The notes under the pieces were generated by a model. The model made no database searches. It saw only the letters and a list, made by a program, of their open reading frames with translations, and had not been told where the DNA came from. Source: Candidatus Pacebacteria bacterium UBA1364 (lineage in GTDB: Bacteria > Patescibacteriota > Microgenomatia > UBA1400 > PJMF01). From it: a stretch of 8,192 nucleotides of DNA. Positions 8,067 to 8,192 of the stretch are shown piece after piece. The position numbers were made by a program, and so were the translations under genes. The stretch's first letter is position 1; the number at the start of each line of letters is the position of its first letter. The stretch spans positions 55,306-63,497 of the forward strand of contig DBRQ01000006.1 of NCBI GenBank assembly GCA_002306345.1. Reading direction: 5' to 3'.

Positions 8067-8192
8067 AAGGAGAATGGGTAGGAGTTTTTCACGACCTCCT
8101 TCTCCCATCTAGGGCAACCTAGATGAAAAACCAAATCCTATGACCAATCGTGTCTAGGTCTCACTTTCTGTCACTGTAATTGTTGCCAATTG
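8067..8192 (+). other. 16S-23S internal transcribed spacer (partial)
   Basis: This is the first 126 nt after the 16S gene; the 23S gene is outside the window. No tRNA is recognisable. One hairpin can form from 8069-8073 plus 8080-8084 pairing with 8101-8105 plus 8096-8100, with a 6-nt bulge. Immediately after it, CATCTAGG (8106-8113) and CCTAGATG (8118-8125) form a perfect 8-bp stem capped by GCAA, a GNRA tetraloop. No T-run follows either hairpin, so transcription should continue to 23S. Confidence 0.8.
8162..8192 (+). other. 3' strand of pre-16S rRNA processing stem
   Basis: This is the partner of 6422-6452. The complementarity ends cleanly on the inner side (8161 does not pair with 6453) and reaches the last base of the window, so the outer end of the stem is not visible. 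Confidence 0.85.

Noticed and set aside
8067..8192. tRNA in the 16S-23S spacer
   Set aside because: No T-loop GGTTCGAATC-like sequence or cloverleaf is seen; the helices found are simple hairpins.

Overview
The window appears to come from a Candidate Phyla Radiation (Patescibacteria) bacterium with the standard genetic code. The main evidence is a complete but divergent 16S rRNA gene: 27F-type start, shortened helix 17, and paired substitutions at sites that are nearly invariant in most bacteria. The genome is AT-rich, and the window encodes a run of small secreted or membrane proteins of types I remember from Microgenomates genomes. That phylum assignment rests on memory of family patterns, not a search, and is tentative.

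Minus strand, 6136 down to 1: six genes read leftward in what looks like one surface-protein operon, possibly with an internal promoter near 3400. In transcription order they are: a six-helix membrane protein with a kinase-like but catalytically empty tail; a 245-aa secreted beta-rich protein; a 401-aa membrane-anchored protein of DUF916 (WxL-interacting) type; a 484-aa secreted protein whose C-terminal domain is paralogous to the 245-aa protein; a second, 335-aa, DUF916-like anchor; and a partial secreted Fn3/Ig-like protein with a Pro/Thr linker that runs off the window. The order 'secreted beta-domain protein, then membrane-anchored DUF916-like protein' occurs twice. It resembles the WxL/DUF916 surface complexes of Firmicutes, although no W-x-L motif is present. 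I infer a cell-surface assembly, perhaps for attachment to host cells or for envelope organisation.

6137-6573: a divergent control region. Back-to-back candidate promoters (minus 6149-6177, plus 6178-6206) drive the surface operon and the rRNA operon. The rRNA leader then carries a weak terminator-like hairpin, a boxA-like element, a perfect 22-bp inverted repeat, and the 5' strand of a 31-position pre-16S processing stem.

Plus strand, 6574-8066: the 16S rRNA gene, followed by the first 126 bases of the 16S-23S spacer. The spacer holds two local hairpins and, at the very edge, the 3' strand of the processing stem. No tRNA gene is visible in the spacer portion present.
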